Origin: Mucilaginibacter myungsuensis
Lineage (GTDB): Bacteria > Bacteroidota > Bacteroidia > Sphingobacteriales > Sphingobacteriaceae
DNA length: 64,000 bases
Reading direction: 5' to 3'
Assembly: GCF_015222005.1 (NCBI RefSeq)
Contig: NZ_JADFFL010000007.1
Coordinates: forward strand, 186,001 to 250,000
Made by a program: the position numbers and the translations under genes. The notes beneath the pieces were generated by a model. That model worked only from the letters and a program-made list of their open reading frames with translations, made no database searches and was not told where the DNA came from. The first letter of the stretch is position 1. Every line of letters begins with the position of its first letter. Shown one piece after another: positions 27,227-36,415 of the stretch.

Positions 27227-29395
27227 TCAGACCGCGTTAAGATCAAAAGGCAATTTCCTTATCCGTTTGCCGGTCAGGTCGAATATCGCGTTGGTCAATG
27301 CCGGGGCAAAAGCGGGCAGGCCGGGTTCGCCCATACCGCCGGCGTCGGCATCATTGTCAATGATATGCACTTCAGTCAGGGGTATATCGGTGATGCGCGG
27401 CATTTTATAGTCGTAGAAATTGCGCTGTTCAACCATCCCGTCCTTGAACGTGATCTCGTGAATGGTAGCTGCGCCCAGACCCATCACCACACTACCTTCT
27501 ACCTGCGCTTTGATAATATCCGGATTGACATACCAGCCGCAGTCGACCACCACCCACACCTTATCAATATGGATGCCGCCACCCGTCTTTTTAGAGACCT
27601 TTACGATATGGCCGACGGTACTACCAAAACATTCGGTAATAGCCGCCCCGAAACCCTGGTTCTTTCGGCGGCTTTTCCAGCCGGATACGGCTTCCATTTT
27701 ATCGATCAGTTTTTGCAGGCGTTCATCCTTCAGATATTCCCGGCGTAGCGCCAGCGGGTCCTTACCTGCTTTATGAGCTATCTCATCCAAAAAACTTTCA
27801 TAGGCAAAACCATTAGTGGAGGCATAGACTGAACGCCAGAAACTGGTCGGTATAGGTGTCTTAAAGGGTACGTCTGAAAAACTCAGGTTTTTGATGCTAT
27901 CATAATAGGGCTTTAAAAAACCTTCTGAAGTACTGCGGTTCGGCCGGCCATTGTCCGGGCTGCGCCAGTGGTCATTATTTTGACCTGCCATTCGGAATTT
28001 GAGCGCGCTGATCGCCCCATTCTCTACTACACCTTCGCAACGATAAGAGATGCCCGGGCGATAAGGCCCTTGTGTGGCATCATCCTCCCGTGTCCAAACT
28101 ACCTGCACGGGTGCACCGATCTCCTTAGAGATAACCGCGGCCTCATGCGGGTAATCGGGCATGGCCTTACGACCGAACCCACCACCTAAAAAGGTCATGT
28201 TCACGATCACTTTCTCAGGCGCCAGCCCCATCTTTTTACTTACGTAATCCTGTATCCAGTTCGGTGCCTGTACAGGTCCCCAGATCTCTACTTTGTCGCC
28301 TTGAAAATGCGCGATGCAGTTGACCGGCTCCATACAACTGTGCGATTGATAAGGCGTCTCATAGACCACATCGAGTTTATCTGCCGAACCGGCGATGACC
28401 CCATTCGGGTCGCCCTGCGTACGGAGCGGCAAGCCTTCGCTCGTTTTCAGAAGTTCACGCTGACGAGTAAAGATCTCAGCGGTGCTGATATGTTCAAATC
28501 CCGTATCATCCCATTCCACTTTCAATGCCTTTTTGCCTTGCATAGCCGCCCATGTCGAATTGGCAACGACGGCAACCCCTTCGCGATCGGTGGTCCACAC
28601 ACCCATCACCACTTTAAATACCTTGGTCACACCGGGCACTTTCAATGCGGCGGTCGCGTCAAAACTTTTCACCTTACCGCGCAAACGGGGATTCCTTTCC
28701 ACCACCGCGAATTGCAAACCCGGCAAGCGTTTATCGATACCGAATATCGCTTCGCCATTGGTCTTTAAAGGAGAATCCCGCCTGTGCAGGGGTTTAGTGA
28801 TCACCTTATAGTCGGCACGGGCTTTCAACTTCACATTGGCGGGAGCTGTTAATTTGGCCGCATCGGCCACCAGCTCGCCATAATGGGCGCTTTTGCCCGA
28901 TGGCTTATGATGAACATGCCCTAAGGCAGCGTAACACTCCGCTGCTGGAACGTTCCATCGGTTCGCTGCGGCCTGGATCAGGACCTGCCGGGCAGTGGCG
29001 CTTAACTTCAACAAATTCTTGTAACTTCCCCTGATGGTAGAACTACCGCCGGTAAGCTGGCTGCCGAATTTCTTTTCGTCACCCTGCGCAAATTGGATGT
29101 CCACTTTATAAAGATCCACCTCCAGTTCTTCAGCAATGATCTGAGCGATCGAGTGGTAAACACCCTGTCCCATTTCAGCCCGGTGGCTGATCAGGGTCAC
29201 CTTGCCATCGGTGTTAATGATGATCCAAGCGGCGAGTTCAACGCCTTCGATCGCCGCAGTGGCCTGCGCTTCATTAAGTACGCTGGCCTCAGCTTTTTCG
29301 GACACATAAAGGCCGAGACAAAGTGCAGAACCGGCTATCCCCGCAAGTTTCAGGAAACCCCTCCTTGATATATTTTCTTTCTCTTGTACTGACAT
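27227..29395 (-). CDS. Molybdenum hydroxylase large subunit (IorB/xanthine dehydrogenase type), Tat-exported
   Basis: 722 residues. The Tat signal SRRGFLKLAGIAG directs export. Molybdopterin-binding segments: GQGVYHSIAQIIAEEL, GGFGRKAMPDYPHEAAVIS and the C-terminal GMGEPGLPAFAPAL with the catalytic Glu. The arrangement matches the isoquinoline 1-oxidoreductase beta-subunit group of periplasmic aldehyde or N-heterocycle hydroxylases. It pairs with the 2Fe-2S subunit at 30013-30480; electrons could pass to the cytochrome encoded between them. Substrate unknown. Confidence 0.93.
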   Translation of the reverse strand: MSVQEKENISRRGFLKLAGIAGSALCLGLYVSEKAEASVLNEAQATAAIEGVELAAWIIINTDGKVTLISHRAEMGQGVYHSIAQIIAEELEVDLYKVDIQFAQGDEKKFGSQLTGGSSTIRGSYKNLLKLSATARQVLIQAAANRWNVPAAECYAALGHVHHKPSGKSAHYGELVADAAKLTAPANVKLKARADYKVITKPLHRRDSPLKTNGEAIFGIDKRLPGLQFAVVERNPRLRGKVKSFDATAALKVPGVTKVFKVVMGVWTTDREGVAVVANSTWAAMQGKKALKVEWDDTGFEHISTAEIFTRQRELLKTSEGLPLRTQGDPNGVIAGSADKLDVVYETPYQSHSCMEPVNCIAHFQGDKVEIWGPVQAPNWIQDYVSKKMGLAPEKVIVNMTFLGGGFGRKAMPDYPHEAAVISKEIGAPVQVVWTREDDATQGPYRPGISYRCEGVVENGAISALKFRMAGQNNDHWRSPDNGRPNRSTSEGFLKPYYDSIKNLSFSDVPFKTPIPTSFWRSVYASTNGFAYESFLDEIAHKAGKDPLALRREYLKDERLQKLIDKMEAVSGWKSRRKNQGFGAAITECFGSTVGHIVKVSKKTGGGIHIDKVWVVVDCGWYVNPDIIKAQVEGSVVMGLGAATIHEITFKDGMVEQRNFYDYKMPRITDIPLTEVHIIDNDADAGGMGEPGLPAFAPALTNAIFDLTGKRIRKLPFDLNAV

Positions 29396-29413
29396 ATCTA
29401 TCGCTGGTTTATA

Positions 29414-30016
29414 TTATTTCTTTGGCGCGTAAGCCCCGGTATTCAACCAGGTCAGCCAGGCTTTTTTGAACGCCGCGTGGCTCATTGGCGGTAAGGTCCG
29501 GCCCTCACCGGGATCCCAGCCCGAAAGTACCAGTCCGTCATCCGCGTGCTCGATCAGCTTTTTGATATCCTTGTGACCGTTCCGCTTCGGGTCGACCAGT
29601 TGCAAAGCCAACTGACGCGGTGTTCTTCCCTGAAATACCATGCGCATATCGGCCGGAGGCAAATGCCAATTTGGGTTTCCCGGCGGGGTGTGTACTCCTG
29701 GTGTATTGGTCAGTTGATGGCAATTGCTGCATTTCATCGCATAGATGCCTTTCCCGTCTTTGCCGCGCTGAGGCGACATGGTGTGCAGATGGCTGTCGTC
29801 GCCTTGTAGCGGGATATCTCCGGATGGGTGACAGTTCATACAGCGCGGGCTCATCAACACTTTATAAACATCGCCGAAAGCCTTCACCGAAGCTATACTG
29901 TCTTTTTTAAATGGTGGCAGCGGGTTTTCCTTGTCCTTGCTGCTATTGCCGGATATGAACGCCATCAGGCCGATCAACAGCAATGGCGTGCCGATCACGA
30001 TCGATATCCTTTTCAT
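29414..30016 (-). CDS. Dihaem c-type cytochrome, membrane-anchored
   Basis: 200 residues. An N-terminal hydrophobic segment ([18 protein letters not shown]) anchors or exports the protein. Two haem-binding motifs are visible, CMNCH (about residue 57) and CSNCH (about residue 97). The start overlaps the stop of the 2Fe-2S subunit gene (ATGA), and the large subunit follows 18 nt later, so it probably accepts electrons from the hydroxylase. Confidence 0.87.
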   Translation of the reverse strand: MKRISIVIGTPLLLIGLMAFISGNSSKDKENPLPPFKKDSIASVKAFGDVYKVLMSPRCMNCHPSGDIPLQGDDSHLHTMSPQRGKDGKGIYAMKCSNCHQLTNTPGVHTPPGNPNWHLPPADMRMVFQGRTPRQLALQLVDPKRNGHKDIKKLIEHADDGLVLSGWDPGEGRTLPPMSHAAFKKAWLTWLNTGAYAPKK

Positions 30017-30480
30017 TTCGCGCCCTCCTTCTGTAGTTTAGCGGCCAGGTGGATAGCCTCCCGGATACGCTGGTAAGTACCGCAACGGCAAATATTACCG
30101 GCCATCGCGGCGTCGATATCGGCGTCGGTCGGGTTGGCTTTCTCTCGCAATAATACCGCGGCAGACATGATCTGGCCTGAATGGCAATAACCACATTGCG
30201 GCACGTTCGCTTCGTTCCAGGCCAGTTGCGCAGGATGATCATTGGCTTTAGAAAGGCCTTCGATCGTGGTCACCTGCTGACCTACTGCACGACTGACCTT
30301 GGTCACGCAGGAACGAACGGCCTCGCCATTCAAATGAATGGTGCAGGCCCCGCATTGCGCTACGCCACAACCATATTTAGTACCTGTCAGGCCGATGATA
30401 TCCCGGATAGCCCACAATAGCGGCATATTCGGGTCGGCATCGATCTGGTATTGTTTCTGATTTACATTCAGGGTGATCAT
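30013..30480 (-). CDS. 2Fe-2S small subunit of molybdenum hydroxylase
   Basis: 155 residues. The plant-type ferredoxin cluster is [16 protein letters not shown] and the second cluster in the helical domain is [10 protein letters not shown] with [15 protein letters not shown]. This is the IorA/CoxS small-subunit architecture, carrying electrons from the Mo centre. There is no signal sequence, as usual, since the subunit can be co-exported with the Tat-bearing large subunit. It is the first gene of the operon. Confidence 0.95.
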   Translation of the reverse strand: MITLNVNQKQYQIDADPNMPLLWAIRDIIGLTGTKYGCGVAQCGACTIHLNGEAVRSCVTKVSRAVGQQVTTIEGLSKANDHPAQLAWNEANVPQCGYCHSGQIMSAAVLLREKANPTDADIDAAMAGNICRCGTYQRIREAIHLAAKLQKEGAK

Positions 30481-30836
30481 ATTCGATTCTATTATGGTTT
30501 CTTGTTCAAATTTGTGCTCCGATTAAGATGCATCATCAGTGATATTCCGCAAAGTTTGACCGGCCGCATCAAGCGGACCGGTCATACTTGCGGCGGACCA
30601 TCTTTCCGGAGCGCATGATCCAACTTTATTCATCTAAAAAAACTCGAAGTATTACTCAACTCTTTGATCAACACAAATAATTTGTTTTTGATCTGAGCAA
30701 TAGACGATCCGGGCATATTCATAGACAGGCGGGACATTTTCATCGACCGTTGGATACGCCCCCTTGCTACATGACGTTGATCGGGTGATGTTACCTGTCT
30801 ATTTACAACCTTCTATCGGCTATCGACCTTATCGAA

Positions 30837-30844
30837 CAAAAATA
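30837..30844 (-). promoter_or_regulatory. Candidate -7 element of the hydroxylase operon
   Basis: On minus it reads TATTTTTG, an exact TAnnTTTG match. It is 17 bp from operator copy 2, the same geometry as at copy 1. The leader to the first gene would be about 350 nt. Confidence 0.5.
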
Positions 30845-30860
30845 GCCCGACCAGCTTAAC

Positions 30861-30905
30861 TAACAGGTATACGTATTACGGTATTACCTACCATTATTAC
30901 TGATT
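30861..30905. promoter_or_regulatory. Putative AraC-family operator, copy 2
   Basis: Matches copy 1 (25501-25544): AACAGG, TATTAC blocks and the identical 17-mer TACCATTATTACTGATT at 30889-30905. See the finding on shared regulation. Confidence 0.6.
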
Positions 30906-31144
30906 TGAACATACGAAGATGGCAAAGGTTTACATAAGACCTAAATTGGCAACCGATATAATAACAGGATATGAAAATATTGACCAATAAGAGCGTTTGG
31001 CGGACCGCCACGGTCATGAACACTGATCTGCTTTAACGAACATCTCGTCAGATCGTGCTACTTCTGTACGACCAAAAAAACAGGCTTTCAACAACAGTTA
31101 AAGTAAGGTTGGCAAATCTTTAGATGTACTTTTTCTTAGATCAT

Positions 31145-31549
31145 TCATTTCTTGTTCGCCGAACGAGCCTTTTTCACGTCATCTGCAGTGACCGCACTTG
31201 CCTTATTACCGAAATTATTTCTTACGTAAGTCAGTACCGCGGCTATCTCCCCATCCTTTAAAATAGCCATTAAAGGCATTTCGCCCGAATAGGCATCGCC
31301 GTTAACTTTGATCTCGCCGCTCAGCCCGTTAAGCAGGATGCTGATCAACTCCGGTTTTGGCCCCCTTACCTGATCAGCGGCGGGACCATATTCTGCGCAC
31401 CCGCTCCATCGGCCTGGTGACAGGTTTGGCAATGCTGCACGTACAAGGCCTTTCCAAGCGTGGTATTCGGCAAAGCGGATGACATTTTCTGGGCCCGGGC
31501 ACTTATAAATGTAAGGCAAAGAATAACCGAGACCGATGCTCTTTTTCAT
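31145..31549 (-). pseudogene. c-type cytochrome, frameshifted at two places
   Basis: The N-terminal signal peptide is split: MKKSIGLGYSL continues in the next frame as CLTFISARAQ. The haem motif HCQTCHQADGAGAQ lies only in that second frame, after which the reading returns to the first frame at GPKPELISILLNGL. At least two compensating indels are needed to restore a ~135-residue monohaem cytochrome of the kind that follows PQQ-dependent sugar dehydrogenases. The continuous ORF lacks the haem motif, so the product would not bind haem. Confidence 0.8.
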
Positions 31550-31671
31550 CAGGCTTTTTTATAGGTTATCCGGTAGACCACCCTTGCTACGTCATCAGAC
31601 ACCAGCATAGATCCGTCGGTCAATAATATGAGCAGGTTCTCCCGCGACGAATAAGTATAAGGTTTCGCCAT
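31549..31671 (-). pseudogene. Remnant of a PQQ-dependent sugar dehydrogenase C-terminus joined to an outer-membrane protein
   Basis: In the frame ending at TGA 31549-31551 the strand reads LTDGSMLVSDDVARVVYRITYK, typical of the last strands of soluble glucose dehydrogenase-type PQQ enzymes. The TGA overlaps the cytochrome ATG by one base, as in a coupled operon. Immediately before it, the same frame reads KPYTYSS, which fits the end of the outer-membrane protein upstream, so a deletion fused the two genes. Confidence 0.6.
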
Positions 31672-32821
31672 TTATATTCCAAAAGGTAATTGAGTTGATG
31701 GATCTTAAATAAATTTGCGCCTCTGAGACCTATTTGCCAACCATATTTGTTCCGTGAACTACCATTATTCGAGAAAAAATTCTTCGCCTCGAACTCATCC
31801 AAGGCAAATGGCCCATAAAAGGCAATTCCGTTCGAAATTTTATATTTGGTCGTGAGTCCCATCAGTGCGTTATCTGGCGACCCGTTAGAAGCTTCTAAAG
31901 GTCTTGAAAAGGTTATTGGATTAAGATAGGTAAAGTCGAAACCACGCTTGTTTCCATTCTCATCTTTGTCCCCCCAGATAACATTGTCAAAAAAACCGAA
32001 TGACAACCTATTATTCACGTTCCAATCCAAATAATGAAAAACGCCCCATTTACGTTGTATGGTCGGCGAAGATACTCTGTCACGCATCGATGTCCACATA
32101 GCCATATATCTTGCATTGCCCACATTAGCAATTACCCAGAAAAACGAATAAAGGGTCGATACATCGGACAGCAACATCGAACGATAACCATCGCCTATAA
32201 AATTCTTATCGTGCCCGAGGGTAAAGTTAAAGAACTTGACCGGAGTAAACGAAACCAAGGCAGTAATATAAGACCACTTTTTTGTTTGCCCGGCAATACT
32301 ACGGTCATACGTCTGTCCTTGCACATTGCCGACCTGTTGGTAGTAAGTGGTTAGATAATCTGGAAATGTTGACTGGGCAGCGGCACCACTCGTCAGTAAA
32401 AAAAGTTTTTTGCCAAATGATCCGCCTATCTGGAAACCATGATTACTTGATCCGGTTGGAATGTTTGTTAGCTAAATTGCGCCCTACTGAAACATCCATC
32501 AGATAATCTCCGAAAATAAAGACACCGTTCCCTTTGTACTCGACGAGGTGTTCGGCGGACAACTTCCGGGTAAGCCAGCTGCCGGTCCTTGCGCTATCTT
32601 GCAATTTATTAACAAGGCCATTATAACGAATAAGCAATATTGAATCGTCTACGAAGAACGGTTTGATCGTCGTATGAACCCGTGCATCAGTTGAATAGAT
32701 ATCAGCACTGAATTTCTGATAAAATTGATAGGAATAAGGCTGTATCACTGACTGGGAGCGAGCCCCCGACAGCTGCGAGTAACATTAACAAAAAAGCGCA
32801 GTAAATTTTCTTCATAATCAT
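31620..32821 (-). pseudogene. Outer-membrane beta-barrel protein (Wzi/RemB-like), multiply frameshifted
   Basis: A signal peptide starts at 32815 or 32821 (MKKIYCAFLLMLLAAVG) and runs out of frame at a run of five G; removing one G restores ARSQSVIQPYSYQFYQK. A second shift occurs near 32452-32463 (ANKHS then GSSNHGFQIGGSFGKK), and a third near 31671 before the 3' fusion. The body (FHYLDWNVNNRLSFGFFDNV, YGWQIGLRGAN) is typical of Bacteroidota porin-like proteins related to Wzi or RemB. It lies next to the polysaccharide cluster but is clearly inactive. Confidence 0.7.
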
Positions 32822-33280
32822 TTAGATTCGTTTTAATGGCAGGTCTATTGGACGAGCGGATATATCAATTATTCTTGGTTAATGGCTTGCATTACTGCCT
32901 CTGGAAATATAAACGAGAATTCCGCTAAAATCTATATAATTATAGATTTGTCTTAAAATTGAGTCTCGGTGGAAAAGTCAATATTCAGGCCGTATTCCTA
33001 AATACAAAAACTGTGGAAGATGTTCAAATTAAATTTCCTTATCTGATAAACGTCCGCTCAATCCGATCCTGACAATGAAATCTTTTAGAGGTGTTTTTAA
33101 TCCGTCGCCTCCAGTTTATTCGAAGAATAAATCCATAGATGCAACCATATTCCATGGATAATGTTATGGTATTCGAGCTAAATTGAAATTCCGATGCAGC
33201 TTAAGTAAATCTTTATCAACGATCTCGACCTCATATACGTTGAGTGGACGCTGGAACATTAGAAAAAATTTGTTAGTTGA
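32822..33280. other. 459-bp region between the pseudogene and the polysaccharide cluster
   Basis: A+T-rich. On the minus strand a 31-codon ORF (33164-33259; VYEVEIVDKDLLKLHRNF) looks protein-like and could be a gene fragment, but I recognise no family. No clear terminator seen. Confidence 0.4.
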
Positions 33281-34201
33281 TCATTTCCAGTAAAATGAAT
33301 GCATGGAAAACTTTTTAATCAGAAAAAGTGGCATAATTTTATAAAATCTGGCACTGTTATAGCCCAGCCATTTGGCGAAAATCGAACTAATTGATCGAAA
33401 TAAACTAACGGGCGATTTTTTAATCGCGTAGCTGATCTCGGATCTTATAAATTTAAGTCCCTCACCTGTCGGCTTCCCATACTCTTCCAGCATCCAGATG
33501 TTCTGCTCATGAAATACCCTCGTGTCAAAATAACGTCGGTATTCCTCAAGTAAAGAATAGCTGTGTGAATGACGGACCATAGCTTCGGCTACGTAGGCTT
33601 TTTTGTAACCGGCTTTAAGCATTTTGGCAGCAACAATGGCATCCTCGCCCATAATGGACGTTGTTGGGAAACCACCTATGGCGTTCAGCGCGTTCTTACG
33701 GTACGCAGCAAATGAATTTGAGCAAAAAAAAGCTTTAAAACCTAACGCGGGTTGGTCGGCAATCGAAATAATATGAGAGTTTTCTGGATAATTAAAAACG
33801 CGTGCATGAATCTCTAAAGGTTTAGCATCAATGTGCGGTAGCTGTCGTCCATACGCCATTCCTACCTCTGGATCATTGAACACACAAACGATGTTTGAAA
33901 GACTATTTTCATCTGTCAATATAGCATCCTGGGTCAAAAAAACACAAACGTCCGCATCTGCGCTTTCGTCAACTAATCGCTGGCGAGTACCACCATGATT
34001 GAATTGGCTGGAAGTTGTCCTGAACACCTCAAATCCGTGTGCTTTAGCTAACGCTACAGTATTATCTTTAGAACCGGAGTCGATAATAATCTTTCTACTT
34101 ATTAGAGCAATTTGCTTGTCAATGCTTGCTAAAACTTCAGGCCATTTTTTTCCTGCGTTATAGGTTGGGATGAGCAAGGCGCATGTACTTATATTAGGCA
34201 T
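33281..34201 (-). CDS. Family 2 glycosyltransferase (rhamnosyltransferase-like)
   Basis: About 306 residues from the ATG at 34201; this start is preferred to the one at 34273 because the GT2 domain begins right there (CALLIPTYNAGKKWPEVL). Nucleotide-sugar motifs are IDSGSKDNT and FLTQDAIL, with the acceptor-side GEDAIVAAKMLKAGYK motif later. It transfers an activated sugar to a growing lipid-linked chain on the cytoplasmic face. It is the last gene of the cluster on this strand. Confidence 0.9.
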   Translation of the reverse strand: MPNISTCALLIPTYNAGKKWPEVLASIDKQIALISRKIIIDSGSKDNTVALAKAHGFEVFRTTSSQFNHGGTRQRLVDESADADVCVFLTQDAILTDENSLSNIVCVFNDPEVGMAYGRQLPHIDAKPLEIHARVFNYPENSHIISIADQPALGFKAFFCSNSFAAYRKNALNAIGGFPTTSIMGEDAIVAAKMLKAGYKKAYVAEAMVRHSHSYSLLEEYRRYFDTRVFHEQNIWMLEEYGKPTGEGLKFIRSEISYAIKKSPVSLFRSISSIFAKWLGYNSARFYKIMPLFLIKKFSMHSFYWK

Positions 34202-34306
34202 GTTTTTTATGATATCATGAATAAAAAATGCGATCGAGTTAATGATAGAGCAACCCGCAGGGAATGGCAGCATTTCCGTATTCGCTGCGATAATATAGAA
34301 TTAAGA

Positions 34307-35434
34307 CTAAGCCTCGGTCGCCTTGTTCAGTAAAAAAATCATTAATTTATCCCAGTCATCAAAAAAAGGTTGGGATGGCTCCTCTCGCTGATTGCCTACG
34401 AAACCAATCGTGTTATTTATTACCCCCTCCATCTGATCGGCAAGTTCCATATAATCGTCAGGATCAAAAAAATTGACGGTTTGATAATCACCGAGCGTCT
34501 CATGTGCATACGGCAGGTCGGCCAATAACATTTTCTTGTTGAATTCTTTGAACTCGCTAATAGGTAAACCCCACGTTTCTAACTTAGACGAAAAGATCAA
34601 ACAATCGGTATCTTGATAAAGTCTTTGGACAACGGCCCTCTTCTGGATACCAATAAAATGGATACTTTCTACATGGCCATACCGGGATATGATCTCTTTC
34701 GCATATTTATTTTCTGAACCGTTCAATGTTATGATCAATTGAAAAGCTTTGGTTTTCCGTTCAAGAAATTCGGCTGCTTTACATGCAACTTCAAAATTTT
34801 TGAATATGCGGGGAAATGAAGGATAAAAGAAGGTCGTTTTTTTTGCATCGATTGCTATGACCTCATTGATATTGATCTCTTCGATATTCTGCGACATCTT
34901 TTGAATAGGATATGAAATGATGGAATTTACACCATACATTTGCTTAAAAGCATTTCTTATCCATTTTTGTTGAATGATCACATAAGCATTTCTTTTGATG
35001 TTTATTTGATACAAGTACTTGTAAAATAAACAGAACAAGGAAAACTTAATGTCATAAAAAAAACGTTTTACATCTATTGTGTAAAAAACTGAGGGGTTAT
35101 GACAATAGACCACTTGCATTTTACAATCAACGTTGGGTGTTATATCGTGTAATGATATCCAAAGATCCGGCGTGATCTGCTGCGAGATGGTTTTGCTTTC
35201 AATATATTCGAATTTTAAACGCTTTAGCCACGACGTTTTAATTAATGGAAATTCCACAAAATTAAAGCAACTTCGATCAATATTGTCTTCGATCAATTCC
35301 TTGTCATGAATCAGAACGGTTATGTCGAGATTATATATTTTTTTCAATTTTCCAATCGATCTTAATGAATCCTGAAGCACACTTAGTATACCACCCTCTA
35401 CAAGATTAACCCCCGAAATTACCACTTTAAGCAT
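34307..35434 (-). CDS. Family 4-like glycosyltransferase
   Basis: 375 residues, GT-B fold. The C-terminal nucleotide-sugar domain shows TTFFYPSFPRIFKNFEVACKA and the E-x7-E motif in SSKLETWGLPISEFKEF. The N-terminal domain includes a VEGGILSVLQDSL acceptor-side loop. It probably adds one sugar of the exopolysaccharide repeat unit. It ends 33 nt before 34273; the next gene upstream is 3 nt away. Confidence 0.87.
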   Translation of the reverse strand: MLKVVISGVNLVEGGILSVLQDSLRSIGKLKKIYNLDITVLIHDKELIEDNIDRSCFNFVEFPLIKTSWLKRLKFEYIESKTISQQITPDLWISLHDITPNVDCKMQVVYCHNPSVFYTIDVKRFFYDIKFSLFCLFYKYLYQINIKRNAYVIIQQKWIRNAFKQMYGVNSIISYPIQKMSQNIEEININEVIAIDAKKTTFFYPSFPRIFKNFEVACKAAEFLERKTKAFQLIITLNGSENKYAKEIISRYGHVESIHFIGIQKRAVVQRLYQDTDCLIFSSKLETWGLPISEFKEFNKKMLLADLPYAHETLGDYQTVNFFDPDDYMELADQMEGVINNTIGFVGNQREEPSQPFFDDWDKLMIFLLNKATEA

Positions 35435-35437
35435 ACT

Positions 35438-36415
35438 CTAAACGATCTGTTTTGATTCTTCTGTGTTGATCTTACCGTAAAAAAACAAAATGGTATATAT
35501 CATTCCAACATTCTGCAACCAACCTAACTTATAGATCTTATTTCTAAAGATGGCGCGAATCAGCGAAAAACGGTCTCTTCTTAAATTCTCCAGATAGTCT
35601 GTTATTACATCAAGTTTATCCGGGTCCAGATCATGTCGGTAAAAATCTAAAAATCGCTGAAACATTTTTACTCTCAAAGTGAGTGTTTTAATCTGGTCGG
35701 CAAAACCTGTCGTGAATCTGGCGAATCTTTTTTTGAGACCCGCGCCTTGCGAGGTAGCATTGTTACCATGCTGTCTGTATAACAAAAGTTTCTTTTCTAA
35801 ATAACGGCACTCAGCAAATGCGGTTGCAACAAGGCATATCCAATAATCATGATTTTCAGCTGATGCAGGAATGGACTCCATAACACGGATAAAGTTGGTA
35901 TTGATCATAATGGTGCAACCAAAAGCGTAATTTTGAGCCAATGTGCGATTGAACCTAAGCTCTTTCATTAGATTCATTTCTTCATTAATCATCTCTCCAT
36001 CAGCTGTGATCATTTGTAAGTTGCCATATATCATCACTGGTTTATGAGGTTGCTGCTTCTCTACATCTTGCATTAAATGCATCGTCTCCTCCATTTTGTT
36101 CACGAGCCATATATCGTCCTGATCACAAAACATTAAATGACCGACGGCTGTCCTGGATTTGGCTAACGAATACAATGTGGAAAAATTTGATACCGAACCT
36201 TTTAAAGCAGTTTCATTAATGATCAGGGAAATTTTGCTGTGAACCTTAAGATAACTTTTAACGATCTTTAGCGTATCATCTGTCGAGCCGTCATCTCTAA
36301 TTATGAGCTCCCAATTAGTATAGGTTTGGTTGATTAAACTATCTAATTGTTGCTCAATATAACGGCCGCCGTTGTAGGTCGCCATAAGTATCGTTATAAG
36401 AGGTGTATTAGTCAT
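35438..36415 (-). CDS. Family 2 glycosyltransferase
   Basis: 325 residues. GT2 motifs: TILMATYNGGRYIEQQLDSL, IRDDGSTDDT and FCDQDDIWLVNKM (the DxD metal site lies in QDD). C-terminal hydrophobic and aromatic segments (GWLQNVGMIYTILFFYG) may bind the membrane. It resembles rhamnosyl- or galactosyltransferases of O-antigen clusters. It overlaps the polymerase gene upstream by 8 nt. Confidence 0.9.
   Translation of the reverse strand: MTNTPLITILMATYNGGRYIEQQLDSLINQTYTNWELIIRDDGSTDDTLKIVKSYLKVHSKISLIINETALKGSVSNFSTLYSLAKSRTAVGHLMFCDQDDIWLVNKMEETMHLMQDVEKQQPHKPVMIYGNLQMITADGEMINEEMNLMKELRFNRTLAQNYAFGCTIMINTNFIRVMESIPASAENHDYWICLVATAFAECRYLEKKLLLYRQHGNNATSQGAGLKKRFARFTTGFADQIKTLTLRVKMFQRFLDFYRHDLDPDKLDVITDYLENLRRDRFSLIRAIFRNKIYKLGWLQNVGMIYTILFFYGKINTEESKQIV

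Larger units (their letters stand above)
30481..31144. other. 664-bp intergenic region upstream of the hydroxylase operon
   Basis: Contains the second operator copy (30861-30905), a -7-like box (30837-30844) and a GC-rich hairpin GACCGGCCGC / GCGGaCCGGTC (30558-30583) in the presumed leader, without a T tract. A minus-strand ORF of 37 codons (30630-30743) is possible but unsupported. Nothing else recognised. Confidence 0.5.

Noticed and set aside
30630..30743. 37-codon minus-strand ORF in the leader of the hydroxylase operon
   Set aside because: No family features or good start signal; could be chance.
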